A stretch of 64,000 bases of DNA from Anabaena azotica FACHB-119 (GTDB taxonomy: Bacteria > Cyanobacteriota > Cyanobacteriia > Cyanobacteriales > Nostocaceae). The notes under the pieces are model-generated. The model did no database searches, was not told the origin of the DNA, and was given only the letters and a program-made list of their open reading frames with translations. The position numbers were made by a program, and so were the translations under genes. Of this stretch, positions 47,908 to 58,079 are shown piece by piece (within the stretch, counting starts at the first letter, position 1; every line of letters begins with the position of its first letter). Where the stretch lies: the NCBI RefSeq assembly GCF_014697625.1, contig NZ_JACJSG010000009.1:146129-210128 (forward strand), written 5' to 3'.

Positions 47908-48565
47908 ATTTTAATTCAAAATATTTTTTTAGATTCGCGCAGAAACCAAATATCAATAGAGTAGACATTTTCACTTTATAGTAGGACGCAATTTAAACTA
48001 ACGTGAGTTCGATGAACCTCTCCCTCCCAACCTCCCTCTCCTACGAGGAGAGGGAGGAGAAAGGAAAAAATACCTCACCCCCAGCCCCTCTCCTCGTAGG
48101 AGCGAAAAGTCTGTAGCTTGCTTCTCTAACGAGACGCTACGCGAACCCGTAGGGTGCGCGGGCTTGCGGCGTTCAGAACTTTTCAAGATAGAGGGGTTGG
48201 GGGAGAGGTCAAAACAACGCTGGTCGAACTCACGTTAAACTAGCATCGGCCTAACTTATAAAGTTTAGACCTTGGTTGCTGCGACTAACTTTATACTGCA
48301 TCAGCAAATCTTATTCTAATCTTTAACAGCCAACTATCTCTACACTCTACCGCCAAATAAATTTTTGTGTTAATAACGTTACTTACCACAGTCAATAGGG
48401 CTATGAGTGTGTAGATGTTCACAAACCTAACACCCAGTCTCAACCAACAACTTTGGTGCATAAGTCCTGAATGTATATCCGCAATTACACGCAAGGCTTA
48501 ACAAGGATAATCTACTAAGCTTGTATTGAATATAACAATATAAAAATATCTACTTGTAGAATGTT
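47908..48565. repeat. Spacer with an R2 element carrying a nested insert
   Basis: R2 lies at 47999-48238. The remaining 330 bases, upstream of the response regulator gene, are AT-rich and without recognisable sites. Confidence 0.6.
47999..48238. mobile_element. MITE-like element R2 with an 88-base nested insert
   Basis: The ends are AACGTGAGTTCGA and TCGAACTCACGTTAA. Compared with 41961-42110, about 48103-48190 is extra. The insert has GAAAAGT-CTG / CAGAACTTTTC ends, and its GTAGCTTGCTTCTCT core recurs at about 56160-56176. Confidence 0.8.
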
Positions 48566-49510
48566 ATGACTAATGGTTTTACTGAAGTTCAGGCTCATCG
48601 TCGGCAATTGTCAACTCTGGAACGAGCAAAAAAACTGAAAATCTTGGTAGTTGATGATGAACCGGATAATCTAGATTTACTTTACCGCACTTTCCGACGA
48701 GATTTTCATGTCCTCAAGGCTGAAAGTGGCATAAATGCTTTAGAAATCTTGGCAGCAGAGGGGGAAGTTGCTGTCATTATCTCCGATCAGCGAATGCCGG
48801 AAATGAAGGGAACTGAGTTCTTAAGTAAGACTGTACCTCAATTCCCCGATACAGTGAGAATAATTCTCACTGGTTTTACCGATATTGAAGACTTGGTAGA
48901 GGCAATTAACGCTGGGCAAGTCTACAAATATATTACTAAGCCTTGGGACCCCAGCGAACTGAAAGCCGTTGTGCAGAGAGCAGCCGAAACTTATGATTTG
49001 CTCAAGCAACGCACAGAAGAATTGCGTCGCGCCAATGCTCAAATGTTATTATTAACGGTTTTGGTACAGGTAACTCAAGCAGCAAAGAGTTTAGAGGAAA
49101 CCTTAACACCCATCGCCACCGCATTTGCTGACAGCTTTACCGCCGATGCCTGTATTCTACAGATGATGGAAGGAAAAACACTCAGTGCGACACAAGGCTT
49201 TTACAGCAGTGAAGCAACCCTGAACAACTGGCTAAATCAAGATCCCCTGACAAATGAAGCGATCGCCACAGGTCAAATTCAGGTGACAGTCAATGCAGCC
49301 AAAGACCCCAACCTAGCCAGTATTAGCCACTATCAGGAGCATGGTATCCAAGCCCATGTCGTCATCCCCATTACCTACCGCGATGAGATGTTAGGTGTAT
49401 TGTCCCTCCAGTGGAAAGAACCTGGTTCTTTACGGGAAGATGAATTAAAGCTCATCCATTTATCAGCCCAACTAGTAGCGATCGCACTAACCAGCAGTCG
49501 CTGTAGTTAA
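48566..49510 (+). CDS. Response regulator with C-terminal GAF domain
   Basis: The 314-residue protein has a receiver (phosphoacceptor Asp in VIISDQRMPEMKG, Thr in ILTGFTD, Lys in ITKPWD) of the type often seen with HD-GYP or kinase outputs. A coiled-coil linker (ETYDLLKQRTEELRRANAQ) and a GAF domain (about 175-314) follow. Without an effector domain it probably passes the signal by protein contacts; the GAF ligand is unknown. The ATG at 48566 is preceded by AGAATGTT without a good ribosome site. Confidence 0.88.
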   Translation: MTNGFTEVQAHRRQLSTLERAKKLKILVVDDEPDNLDLLYRTFRRDFHVLKAESGINALEILAAEGEVAVIISDQRMPEMKGTEFLSKTVPQFPDTVRIILTGFTDIEDLVEAINAGQVYKYITKPWDPSELKAVVQRAAETYDLLKQRTEELRRANAQMLLLTVLVQVTQAAKSLEETLTPIATAFADSFTADACILQMMEGKTLSATQGFYSSEATLNNWLNQDPLTNEAIATGQIQVTVNAAKDPNLASISHYQEHGIQAHVVIPITYRDEMLGVLSLQWKEPGSLREDELKLIHLSAQLVAIALTSSRCS

Positions 49511-49512
49511 TC

Positions 49513-49671
49513 AGGACTTACGCACCAAGGTTATCTGTTGAGACAGGGTGTAAGGGTGTAAGGGTGTAAGGGTGTAAGGGTGTAAGGGTTTTAAAGATTT
49601 ACACCCCTATACCCCTATACCCCTACACCCTTGCCCAAACCCTTGATTTTTCGTTTTTATGCGTAAGTCCT
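49513..49671. mobile_element. R1-ended element with a tandem-repeat interior
   Basis: AGGACTTACGCA and TGCGTAAGTCCT bound a 159-base segment whose interior is unlike other R1 copies. It has five GTGTAAGG units, then ACACCCCTATACCC-type units in the opposite sense, so the whole can fold as one long hairpin. Confidence 0.7.
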
Positions 49672-49797
49672 ATTAATATTAATTTGTTTGTGAACATCCG
49701 GCGATCGCCTCATCATCCATAGAAGCGGCGATCGCTTGCTCAAAAGTTTAAAAACAAGCCATAGCCTCAACAACACCAAAGTATTTATGCAAGAGGT

Positions 49798-51315
49798 CTA
49801 CTGACTATTAGGTTTAAAATTAGGTAATTCCACCGATGCTAAAGACTTACGCTTCTTCGGAGGTCTTTGCGGATAAACCACTGGTGAAGGTGATTGGGTG
49901 TTATTGGCAGAGTCATCAAATGACTCTGGGCTGAAGTCCCTCAACGGTAACTCTAGCTCATCCAATTGTGGAGTTGGCGAGTGATGTGGCTGTTGTGTTT
50001 GGTCTATTTTTTCCGTCGGGGATACAGTAAAGGATAATGTAGAGTTCGTTGGAGCAGGACTCACCTCTATAATTACTGTTGGCTGTTCTGGTGTCTCTTC
50101 TTCTACAGTTTTCGCCGCAGTTTCCCAAACAGTCCTGTCTACTGGCGCAGATGGTGCAGGGGATGCACTTCCCGATTGAGCCGCGAAAAACATTTGAATG
50201 AGATTTTCTATTTGCTGGTCTAATTCGGCGGAACCCACCGATGAAATTTCTTCCGGTGTAGGGGGAGTAACATCTGGTTCTGGTTCCGGTTCTACTTCTG
50301 GTGGCTGAGAGATGATGCGGATCTCTTCCTTCTCCTGATCCTTCACTGGCCAGTTCCAGAGAGAAGGCTGATTAGGCATTGAGTAATCACTGGAGAAAGG
50401 GCGTGGTGTCGGGGGTTCATCCCAAGGTTTTTCTGCCTCTTGTAGTGGAGACTCTGGTTCTGCTGACCAAGGTTTAATCGGCTCGGCGTTGGGAAACAAA
50501 GACCGCGCTTTTCTAGCAAATCTAGTTTTGTGAGGGACTGGGTTTTGGGCATTGTTAACACCCGTGTCTGTAGACTCATAATTGGGGATTGATGTGTCCA
50601 GACATTTTTCTAAGGCAGCCTTGAATTGTAAAGTTTGGCGCTGCTGTCGCATCAGGCGAGTACGTAATTCTCGGCAGGCGTTTTCTGATTGGATCACCTG
50701 TTGAGATTGTTCACTGTAATTAGTCTGTAATAAAGAACACTCTCGTTCTAATTGGGCAATACGCTGTTGACTAATTTGTAATTGAGCCTTATAACTATCA
50801 ATCAGAATTTCTTGATGTTGAGTAGTTTGGACAGCAGTTTCTAACTGTTGGAACAAAGACTGGATTTGTTCTTGGGCTGCGGCTAACTCCTGAGCTTGCT
50901 GGTTTAGCATCGATTCAGTGACACTAGAGCGTCTCTTCTGCCACTGCATTGCTTTTTCTGCTTCAGCTAAATCATCCCGCAAATGTTCCACTTGCTGGTA
51001 TAGTTCATTATTGGCAGCCCGTAATTCCTCATTAAGTGCCAGCAACTTCTGAAATTCAGCGTCTACTATTGCTTGCTTTTCACCATCAGGCTCTACTACC
51101 CAATCTTGCAGTTTTGCGTCTTGAGAAGCATCAGCACGGGTACTGTCCTGTTCATCTTCTGCTGGGTTTAGGAGTGGCAAATTAGCAGTAGTTGTGTTAT
51201 CGGCAGGCACAACTGTGTAAAAAGGACAGATTGTCTGTTCTGGTTGTAGTGAATTAGCAGAAGAATTAGGAGATTCCATCACAGCCCTATTATTTGAGGT
51301 GTCAGCTTCATTCAT
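49798..51315 (-). CDS. Coiled-coil protein of unknown function
   Basis: I do not recognise the family. The roughly 505-residue protein has an acidic, low-complexity N-terminus, a long Gln/Glu-rich coiled coil (about 80-240: LNEELRAANNELYQQVEHLRD and onward) and a Pro/Glu-rich disordered C-terminal half ending with basic PPKKRKSLASVELPNF. The ATG at 51315 is preferred to the GTG at 51333. No signal peptide is present. It looks like a scaffold or cytoskeleton-like protein, by inference. Confidence 0.65.
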   Translation of the reverse strand: MNEADTSNNRAVMESPNSSANSLQPEQTICPFYTVVPADNTTTANLPLLNPAEDEQDSTRADASQDAKLQDWVVEPDGEKQAIVDAEFQKLLALNEELRAANNELYQQVEHLRDDLAEAEKAMQWQKRRSSVTESMLNQQAQELAAAQEQIQSLFQQLETAVQTTQHQEILIDSYKAQLQISQQRIAQLERECSLLQTNYSEQSQQVIQSENACRELRTRLMRQQRQTLQFKAALEKCLDTSIPNYESTDTGVNNAQNPVPHKTRFARKARSLFPNAEPIKPWSAEPESPLQEAEKPWDEPPTPRPFSSDYSMPNQPSLWNWPVKDQEKEEIRIISQPPEVEPEPEPDVTPPTPEEISSVGSAELDQQIENLIQMFFAAQSGSASPAPSAPVDRTVWETAAKTVEEETPEQPTVIIEVSPAPTNSTLSFTVSPTEKIDQTQQPHHSPTPQLDELELPLRDFSPESFDDSANNTQSPSPVVYPQRPPKKRKSLASVELPNFKPNSQ

Positions 51316-51884
51316 CACTCTTAAACCACCCACTAAAAAATCCCAGCGACGCTAACTAAAAATAGCGCTGCTTCTCAACTGCTGAGGGTTTTATCTATCA
51401 GCCAAGTTAGACTTTCCTCAGCATGGGTAGTTAGTTTTTGATGCAGTGTTCCCCGTTTTGCATATATAACTGATGTCGTTATAACATTATGAGCTTCCCC
51501 CCCGTCAACCTTAGTCCTGACGAGGGTTTTCAGTTCAAATGCTACAAATACATAACCCGCACTACAGATACTTAATCAAGGTATCAGTCTGCTGGCGTTG
51601 ACTAAACAGTTATACGGTAGCCACTCACTGATAGGATGTCACAAGCTAGAGAAATACTGTCTCTGTATATAATTTATCAAATGCCTAGCTCAGAAAAGTT
51701 AAAAATTGAAAACGTTGGTTATCAGTTATCAGTTATCAGTTGACAGGTGACAGGTGACAGGTGACAGTTGACAGTTGACAGTTGACAGTTGACAGTTGAC
51801 AGTTCTTCTCCTCATCTCCCTCATCTCCCCCCACTCCCCCATCTCCCCCCAGTCCCCAGTCCCCAGTCCCCAGTCCCCAGTCCC
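51316..51884. repeat. Spacer with heptamer and CCCCAGT arrays
   Basis: CAGTTAT/CAGGTGA/CAGTTGA units fill 51718-51804. CTCATCTCCC and AGTCCCC units fill 51805-51884 and end at the stop codon of the beta-propeller gene. The first 350 bases hold no recognised feature. Confidence 0.75.
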
Positions 51885-53375
51885 TCACGGTAGCCAGCGA
51901 GGATGAAAGCCAATAAAGGGGAGCTTTTCTGGTCTAATGGTGCTGATAGCGGTGTCGGAGATGGGTAGCAAGGGCATCAACCATAGGTTGCTGGTGGCGA
52001 TCGCTTCTCCATCGTCGGTTTTTAATGTTGTGCTTGCAGATGGAGTAGGATTGGTTTGGGGAACTACTTGGTCAAATAACAAGCCTAAACCGTCAGGCGA
52101 TAAGCTCATCTGCACGTTTCTCTGTTCTACGGGTAATACTAGCAAGGGTTTCTGCTGCCCGGTTTTTAGGTCAATTGCTACTAGGTAAGGCTGTTCTATG
52201 TATTGTTCTTGAGAGACAAGCTGTGTCAGCAAACAATACAATGTGGGTAAGCTGGGATCAAATTGACAGCTAAGAATTGAACCTGTAGTTTTTAACAATG
52301 GTTTTTGGATGCCTTGGTTTGTCACCAAAAACAATTCTTTTGTAAAATCTGTATTGAATTTTACCATTGCTGCTTGAGAGCCATTTTTAGAGAATGCCTG
52401 TACTAGCCCAAACTGTGGCAGAAAATCTAGAGGTTTATTGGCATCTTTTTGTAGTGGTAGAATGGCGGCTCCTTGCCCTTGAGCTACGGCTACGGCTTTA
52501 CTATCGGGAGTAATCATGAAATCACCCCCTGGTTGGCTTTGTAGACGCTGTGCGGTGGGTTTTTCTCGTGAGTCGCTGGTAGTTGGCATCATCCACAACC
52601 CAAAGTCACCTGGGTTATTTTTATTTCCCCGTTGGATGACAATAGTTTGTCCATCGGGTGATAAGTCGAATTTCAGGTTTTGGTAATCTTTGTTATCTAA
52701 AATTAAGTCAATTTTACCTGCTGGTTCTGTTGGTGTATCAGGTTTGGCAGGAATACCTGTGGTGACTGTGTATAATTGGGCGGAAAGTAAGTCTTGATTA
52801 TTAGCAGTACGAGCGGAGAATAAGATTTTTTCTCCATCGGGGAAGGGTTTAAAGTCCATCACTACTAGGTCTTTGGGGCTGAGTACCTTTTTCTGCTCAG
52901 ATGACAAATTGTAAAGTACTAACTGCCCTTGGTCTTGTTGATCTGCGCCAATGTAGAGAATGACGCGATCGCGTGTGCGAAATTGACTAGTAAAGGGTTT
53001 AATGACTCGTTTTGTTTGTTCTTTGTCAGCAAACCTATCTTTAGCGTCCTGCAACTGTATTCTATAGTTTGTCCCGTAGGGGGCTGGTGTCAGCAGACTA
53101 TAAAGCATCCTGCGCCCCGCCCAACTAAATTTCCCCGCTAAAGGTGGTTCTATTTTTAAGTTCTCCTCGACGCTTTTAATGTCCATCGGACGGCTAAATG
53201 TCAAGGAAAAAGAGATATCATCTGCGCCAATTTGTTGATTTTCCCAAGAAAAATCACGCACGCTAGAGGATACAACATCGCCTTGTAACATCAACAAGCC
53301 AATCAACAAACTCAAAATTAACATTAGAGCGATCGCTACGCGATCTAGTGGTTGGAGAAAAGGTTTGGTGGTCAT
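51885..53375 (-). CDS. Membrane-anchored beta-propeller (TolB/WD40-like) protein
   Basis: The 496-residue protein has one N-terminal span (VAIALMLILSLLIGLLML), an Ig-like region (about 40-130, ISFSLTFSRPMDIKSVEENL) and a series of TolB-type repeats (DFKPFPDGEKILFSART, KFDLSPDGQTIVIQRG, QMSLSPDGLGLLFDQ) making a propeller. It likely faces the periplasm or lumen; the function is unknown. Its start ATG lies at the edge of a TCATTAG repeat array and its stop borders an AGTCCCC array. Confidence 0.75.
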   Translation of the reverse strand: MTTKPFLQPLDRVAIALMLILSLLIGLLMLQGDVVSSSVRDFSWENQQIGADDISFSLTFSRPMDIKSVEENLKIEPPLAGKFSWAGRRMLYSLLTPAPYGTNYRIQLQDAKDRFADKEQTKRVIKPFTSQFRTRDRVILYIGADQQDQGQLVLYNLSSEQKKVLSPKDLVVMDFKPFPDGEKILFSARTANNQDLLSAQLYTVTTGIPAKPDTPTEPAGKIDLILDNKDYQNLKFDLSPDGQTIVIQRGNKNNPGDFGLWMMPTTSDSREKPTAQRLQSQPGGDFMITPDSKAVAVAQGQGAAILPLQKDANKPLDFLPQFGLVQAFSKNGSQAAMVKFNTDFTKELFLVTNQGIQKPLLKTTGSILSCQFDPSLPTLYCLLTQLVSQEQYIEQPYLVAIDLKTGQQKPLLVLPVEQRNVQMSLSPDGLGLLFDQVVPQTNPTPSASTTLKTDDGEAIATSNLWLMPLLPISDTAISTIRPEKLPFIGFHPRWLP

Positions 53376-53485
53376 TAGTCATTAGTCCATAGTCATTAGT
53401 CCACAGTCCATAGTCATTAGTCCACAGTTTATAGGTTATTCTGCCTCTCTCCCTCATCCCCCTCATCTCCCCTTCAGATAATCTA

Positions 53486-54241
53486 CTAATAACTGTATGG
53501 ATTTTGTGGTTGAGGAATTTTTTTCAACGAAGTAGCAGCAATAGTCACTTGACGTTTACCGCTTAGGGTTTCGGTGGTCATTTGTCCTTCTACTTCTAAC
53601 CAAGTGTCTGGTGTATAGCGTTCTTGATTTGCGCTTAACTTGACTGGTAAACCTACGGGGTAAGCGTCAGCCGCACAGCAGGTCAGGACGAATTTGGCGA
53701 GGAATATATATTCTTTACCCAGTTCTGGGGGATGGATGACAAACCCTTGTACCTTGACTTTTTGCCCTGTATATGTATCAGGTTCTGGATAAACGTTAAT
53801 GGTGCGTACCCAGTCTACAAGCGATCGCTCCTCTGGGCGAATGGAGGCGCGGAAAGATTGGGGTTGCAGGCGAGAGGTTGCTAACAAATCGGTAACGCCC
53901 CTTTGGAGGGCTTTATCGCTAGCAAAGACTTGAGGTGTAATCATAAAGCCTAAAATTGCCGTGGTTAACAGCAAACCGCTACCCCAACCAGGAGCGAATA
54001 AAGTTATGTGCTGAGATTGGGTTATTTCACGGGGACGTAAACGCCACAGTTCTTTAGCCTTGGCAAAGCCAATAATTAATAAGACAATACCAGCTACTAT
54101 CACTAACCAAAAATAATTGGGGTGAATCAACAAATTCAGTTTGCCAGTCAGCCAATATCTCAGCAATAAGATTCCCCAAGCTGTAATTGCTAGGACATCG
54201 AGCCAAGAAAGTATTTTATTGGGAATTTGAGAATTGGTCAT
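53486..54241 (-). CDS. TIGR03943-type putative permease subunit
   Basis: The 251-residue protein has three to four hydrophobic segments in its N-terminal half and a soluble C-terminal domain with the CC motif in KFVLTCCAADAYPVGLP, typical of the TIGR03943/DUF1980 family. These proteins accompany DUF318-type permeases, as here. They may act together in export of metals or organic compounds; the substrate is unknown. The start ATG (54241) falls in a GGTCATTGG repeat that fills the spacer to the permease gene. Confidence 0.85.
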   Translation of the reverse strand: MTNSQIPNKILSWLDVLAITAWGILLLRYWLTGKLNLLIHPNYFWLVIVAGIVLLIIGFAKAKELWRLRPREITQSQHITLFAPGWGSGLLLTTAILGFMITPQVFASDKALQRGVTDLLATSRLQPQSFRASIRPEERSLVDWVRTINVYPEPDTYTGQKVKVQGFVIHPPELGKEYIFLAKFVLTCCAADAYPVGLPVKLSANQERYTPDTWLEVEGQMTTETLSGKRQVTIAATSLKKIPQPQNPYSY

Positions 54242-54367
54242 TGGTCATTGGTGATTGGTGATTGGTGATTGGTGATTGGTCATTGTTCCATAGACTATTG
54301 ACTATTGACTATTGACTATTGACTATTGACTATTAACTATTGACTATTAACTATTGACTATTGACTA
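54236..54367. repeat. Heptamer arrays between the permease genes
   Basis: GGTGATT units (about 5) and GACTATT units (about 11) fill the entire 128-base gap from the permease stop to the start of the next gene, and supply that start codon. Confidence 0.9.
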
Positions 54368-54369
54368 AA

Positions 54370-55422
54370 TTAAAGAACGTGCAAGTTAAGAAAAAGGGTG
54401 AACAAGAATGTTAATAGTCCAGCTAGGGCAAATAAGTAAAAGATAGTTTTGGGTTTGAATAGGGATAACATCAAACCGACACTTTTAATATCAACCATCG
54501 GCCCAAAGACGAGAAAGGCTAATATTGAACCACTGCTGAATGTCGCCGCAAATGATAAGGCAAAAAATGAATCGACAGTAGAACAAATTGATACTACTGT
54601 GGCTAAAATTAGCATGACAACAATTGAGGTAATGGGGCCAGAACCTAGACTGAGGATTAATTCGCGGGGTGCTAGGACTTGAATTGCTGCGGCGATCGCA
54701 CTACCAATGATCATAACTGCGCCTAACTCTCGCAATTCTTGGATGCTGTTGTCTAACAGGAGGCGCATTTTATCTCTGAAAGGTTTGCTGTTGCTGGCGC
54801 TTGTGTCGCTGTCTGCTGTGAGGTTAGCGTCTAGTCGCGCGGGACTACCACCTGCACGACCACCTAAAATATACGTTCCCGGACGCAACATACTGGATGA
54901 ACCTGTATCTTTGGTTGGGGACTTACCCCGGCGTTTTGTTCCAGGCTGGGCGGGGGGATTGAATTTTAAATAACGAGCGATCGCAGGTTGGACGATTGGT
55001 TGTAAGTCTGCTTGTACACTGAAAACACAACCGATAATTGTGGCAATTAACAGCGAAAATACCACACGTAAAACTACTATTTCTGGTTGATCCCTAAATG
55101 CTGTCCATGTTGCCCAAATGACAACGGGGTTAATTGTTGGTGCTGCTAGTAAAAAACCAACCGCTACAGGTGTCGGTACTCCTTGCATCAGTAAACGCCG
55201 CGCTACTGGTACATTTCCGCATTCACAGACTGGAAACAAAAAGCCGACCATACTGCCAACTAAAGCACCTAAGAGAGGGTTTCTGGGCATTTTTTCCACC
55301 AATTTGCGCTCATCGACAAAAAATAGCAGCGCACTGGAGAATAAAACCCCCAACAGCAAAAAGGGTATCGCCTCGACTAGCAGACTCAAAAATATTGTGA
55401 AACCATTGTTCAGTTGATTCAT
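54370..55422 (-). CDS. DUF318-family permease
   Basis: The roughly 350-residue membrane protein belongs to the DUF318/YraQ (ArsP-like) permease group. It has eight or more spans, a FPVCECGNVPVARRLL motif with paired cysteines near residue 68, and the repeat-like segment FGPMVDIKSVGLML near the end. Family members export organoarsenicals or other compounds. The cytosolic loop (about 165-215) contains GGRAGGSPARLDAN, encoded by an inserted dispersed repeat near 54830-54875. The ATG at 55422 is preferred to a TTG at 55437. Confidence 0.85.
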   Translation of the reverse strand: MNQLNNGFTIFLSLLVEAIPFLLLGVLFSSALLFFVDERKLVEKMPRNPLLGALVGSMVGFLFPVCECGNVPVARRLLMQGVPTPVAVGFLLAAPTINPVVIWATWTAFRDQPEIVVLRVVFSLLIATIIGCVFSVQADLQPIVQPAIARYLKFNPPAQPGTKRRGKSPTKDTGSSSMLRPGTYILGGRAGGSPARLDANLTADSDTSASNSKPFRDKMRLLLDNSIQELRELGAVMIIGSAIAAAIQVLAPRELILSLGSGPITSIVVMLILATVVSICSTVDSFFALSFAATFSSGSILAFLVFGPMVDIKSVGLMLSLFKPKTIFYLFALAGLLTFLFTLFLNLHVL

Positions 55423-56263
55423 GGGCCTCGTAGTCAAAAGCGCTGTGTATTTTTTATATTATGCCTAGTCATTCTATCGAAATTGTCGGTTGACTGTTGT
55501 CAGTTGTTTTGGACACATCTAGAGCTTTCCTGGTGGTTGATTTTCAATCATCTTGTGCAACTGACGACTAACTGCTGACCTCTAATAAAAACCCTATTTC
55601 TTTGTGGGCGGGGACTTTTAATGATAATGGATATCTTGAGCATTGTTTTCTTGTGGAAATAGTTCCGATATTAGCAGACTGGGTATAGAGTTACATAAAT
55701 TTTGATTACATCAGATTTATACTTATTCCCAATAAGCTCTTTACAGTATTACCTTCCGGGCATTTTTTTCATGATTCATACTTTTTAAATAGTTGGGGAT
55801 CACTATAGCTATGGCTGATTATAGCTATGATATATAGCCTGTAATGGTTTGCGGCTTTTGCAAATTAATAATGGGCAAATTAATTTTTCTTATCGCTAAC
55901 TTACAGCCAAACATTTTTGATCCCGGTGTGATTGTAATTCTGCTGAGGATCGATTTTTTACTATAAAAACTTTTAACTTGCCAGTCCAATTTGCCAAAAT
56001 TAACTTGTTCATCTTCCGTATTATCACTGTGACACAAAACAACTGTAAGTATTATCACTAAAATAAACTTTGTGTTAGTTTTACTAAATTCAGTTGTAGT
56101 CAGAAGCGAGAGTGCTGAAGCGCGGAAGCGAGGCGTTCAGCCTGTGCTGAGTCAAGTGAGTAGCTTGCTTCTCTTAGGTTCCCTACGGAACACTACGTGA
56201 AAGTCCTTTTGGGGGTAGTGGGTTTACCTCCTTTAACAGTTCTTGTATATATCAGGGTGTCCA
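55423..56263. other. Long spacer
   Basis: AT-rich, with no convincing gene; the minus-strand frame at 55825-56058 has no recognisable features. At 56100-56210 lies a dispersed repeat (GCGAGAGTGCTGAAGCG, GTAGCTTGCTTCTCT) related to the insert in R2 at 48103-48190. Confidence 0.45.
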
Positions 56264-57622
56264 GTGTCACAAGAATTTTGTTCTGTTATCTCACCGCCTG
56301 TTTTATCTGCTGGTAGCGATCGCGATTTATGTTTAGATTCCACTATCCAAGAACTACCAATGTACAACTTTGGGGTGGAAGTTAGCGTTATTGGCACAGA
56401 AGTGGGAAAATATTTTGATAAATACCCTTTGTTACCGGGAGTAATCCTGCTCGAACAGGGTAAATATGTCGGGATGATTTCGCGACGGCGATTAGTAGAG
56501 TTTTTGCTGCGTCCCTACGGACAAGAGTTGTTTGCTAAAGAATCATTAGATGTTCTTTACAGCTATGCTCGTTTGCCTATTCTAGTGCTGAAAGATACTA
56601 CGCCTATCTTAACAGCAATGCAACATACACTGAGGCGATCGCCAGAATTTTTGGCAGAACCCATAGTCGTACATACAGCAGACAATTCCTACAAATTATT
56701 AGATCCCCACGAATTGAATATTGCAGCTTGGCAAATTCGCGGTATAGAAACTCAAGTACGCTACGAACGTAGTCAAGCCCAAATGATTCAAAATGATAAA
56801 ATGGCTAGATTAGGCAGATTAGTTGATGGAGTAGCACATGAAATTTTAGACCCCGTAGGTTTTATTTGGGGTAACTTAACTTATATTTCTAACTATAGCC
56901 AAGATTTACTCAAGTTAATATCTGCCTATGATCATTGTTTCCCCCACAATTCTCAAGAGATTAATGATCTTAAACAAGAAATCGAATTTGATTATTTAGC
57001 AGAAGATTTATCAAAAGCAATAACTAGCGCTCGTTCTGGAGCAGAAAGATTAAAAAAACTTGTTACCAGCTTACAAAACTTTTGTCATATAGATGCAGTT
57101 TATCCTAAACCTATGGATTTACACGCATCCATAGATAGTATCGTAATTTTAATTAAAAGTCGTTTAAAAGGAGAAATTAAAATTATTAAAAATTATGGCA
57201 AAATTCCCCCAGTTTCTTGTTTTATAGGTCAATTAAATCAAGTATTCATGAATATCTTAAGCCAAGCTGTAGATAGTTTATTAGATGAATCGGTGCGTCA
57301 GCAATTACAAGCAAATTCTGGCGACAACAATAAACAGCCAACGATAGAAATCACCACACAAGTTATTTCTCAAACAACAACTAAACCCAACGAATCAGAT
57401 TCACGTTGGGTTGCAATTTGTATTGCTGATAATGGCCCAGGTATGTCTGAGGAATTACAACAACAAATACTTGAAAATTTTTCCATAGAAAAAAGAACCG
57501 CAAAAGAGACAAGTTTAGCAGTTAGTTACCGTATCATCACTGCTAGACACGGGGGAAAATTAAATTTCTCTTCCCAACTAGGTATCGGGACAAAATTTGA
57601 AATCCTATTACCTTTGCTTTAA
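56264..57622 (+). CDS. Sensor histidine kinase
   Basis: The roughly 452-residue protein has an N-terminal CBS-like region (about 30-160: LLPGVILLEQGKYVGMISRRRLVEFL), a HisKA-like helix with the phospho-His in LVDGVAHEILDPVGFIWGNL (His-Glu kept, but ILDPV in place of the common INNPV) and an HATPase domain (NQVFMNILSQAVDSL, IADNGPGMS, GIGTKFEILLPL). It has no membrane span, so it is cytosolic. The GTG at 56264 has AGGG upstream; an in-frame TTG at 56243 is the alternative. The partner regulator is unknown. Confidence 0.82.
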   Translation: MSQEFCSVISPPVLSAGSDRDLCLDSTIQELPMYNFGVEVSVIGTEVGKYFDKYPLLPGVILLEQGKYVGMISRRRLVEFLLRPYGQELFAKESLDVLYSYARLPILVLKDTTPILTAMQHTLRRSPEFLAEPIVVHTADNSYKLLDPHELNIAAWQIRGIETQVRYERSQAQMIQNDKMARLGRLVDGVAHEILDPVGFIWGNLTYISNYSQDLLKLISAYDHCFPHNSQEINDLKQEIEFDYLAEDLSKAITSARSGAERLKKLVTSLQNFCHIDAVYPKPMDLHASIDSIVILIKSRLKGEIKIIKNYGKIPPVSCFIGQLNQVFMNILSQAVDSLLDESVRQQLQANSGDNNKQPTIEITTQVISQTTTKPNESDSRWVAICIADNGPGMSEELQQQILENFSIEKRTAKETSLAVSYRIITARHGGKLNFSSQLGIGTKFEILLPLL

Positions 57623-57686
57623 ATATCTGAGCGATCGCTCTGTCCTAACCAAGCAAGAGCAAAGCGATCGCCTACAACTTTGGTTG

Positions 57687-57950
57687 CTACCAATCAGCAA
57701 CTTTGCTTTCATCCCAAACTTCTAATTCTAACTCTTGTAGATATTTCAGTCCACTTTGAATTTGTGCATCTGTACCTTGCAAATCCAAATCAAACCAACC
57801 GTCTCCAACAGCATTTGCTCCTAAAATCGCCGCCGCAATATTCACAGTCAAACCATATTCTGATACTAGCCGAGAAATTACAGGTTCCTGATGATAGTCT
57901 TTAGGAATCCGTAATCTAATTCTTTTATTGGTAAGTATGTTGTCAGTCAT
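57687..57950 (-). CDS. NIL-domain protein
   Basis: The 87-residue protein consists of a NIL domain, the ferredoxin-like regulatory domain also found at the C-terminus of methionine-importer ATPases (MetN). Visible marks: RIRLRIPKDYHQEPVISRL, then GLTVNIAAAILGANAVGDGWFDLDLQG. It lies downstream of cysW on the same strand, 127 bases away, mostly heptamer repeats. A role as a sulfur-status sensor or accessory for sulfate transport is an inference from its position. Confidence 0.85.
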   Translation of the reverse strand: MTDNILTNKRIRLRIPKDYHQEPVISRLVSEYGLTVNIAAAILGANAVGDGWFDLDLQGTDAQIQSGLKYLQELELEVWDESKVADW

Positions 57951-57977
57951 AGGTGAACTCTGATTAGGGACTGGGGA

Positions 57978-58079
57978 AGCAGTTATCAGTTATCAGTTAT
58001 CAGTTATCAATATCATAAATTCTGACGACTATTCACTGATATGGACTATTGACTATTGACCATTGACCATTGACCATTT
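57978..58079. repeat. Heptamer arrays behind cysW
   Basis: CAGTTAT units (57980-58007) and GACTATT/GACCATT units (58041-58079) occupy the gap between cysW and the NIL gene; the second array reaches the cysW stop codon. Confidence 0.85.

Noticed and set aside
55825..56058. 77-residue minus-strand frame
   Set aside because: Isolated in an AT-rich spacer without ribosome site or recognisable features.
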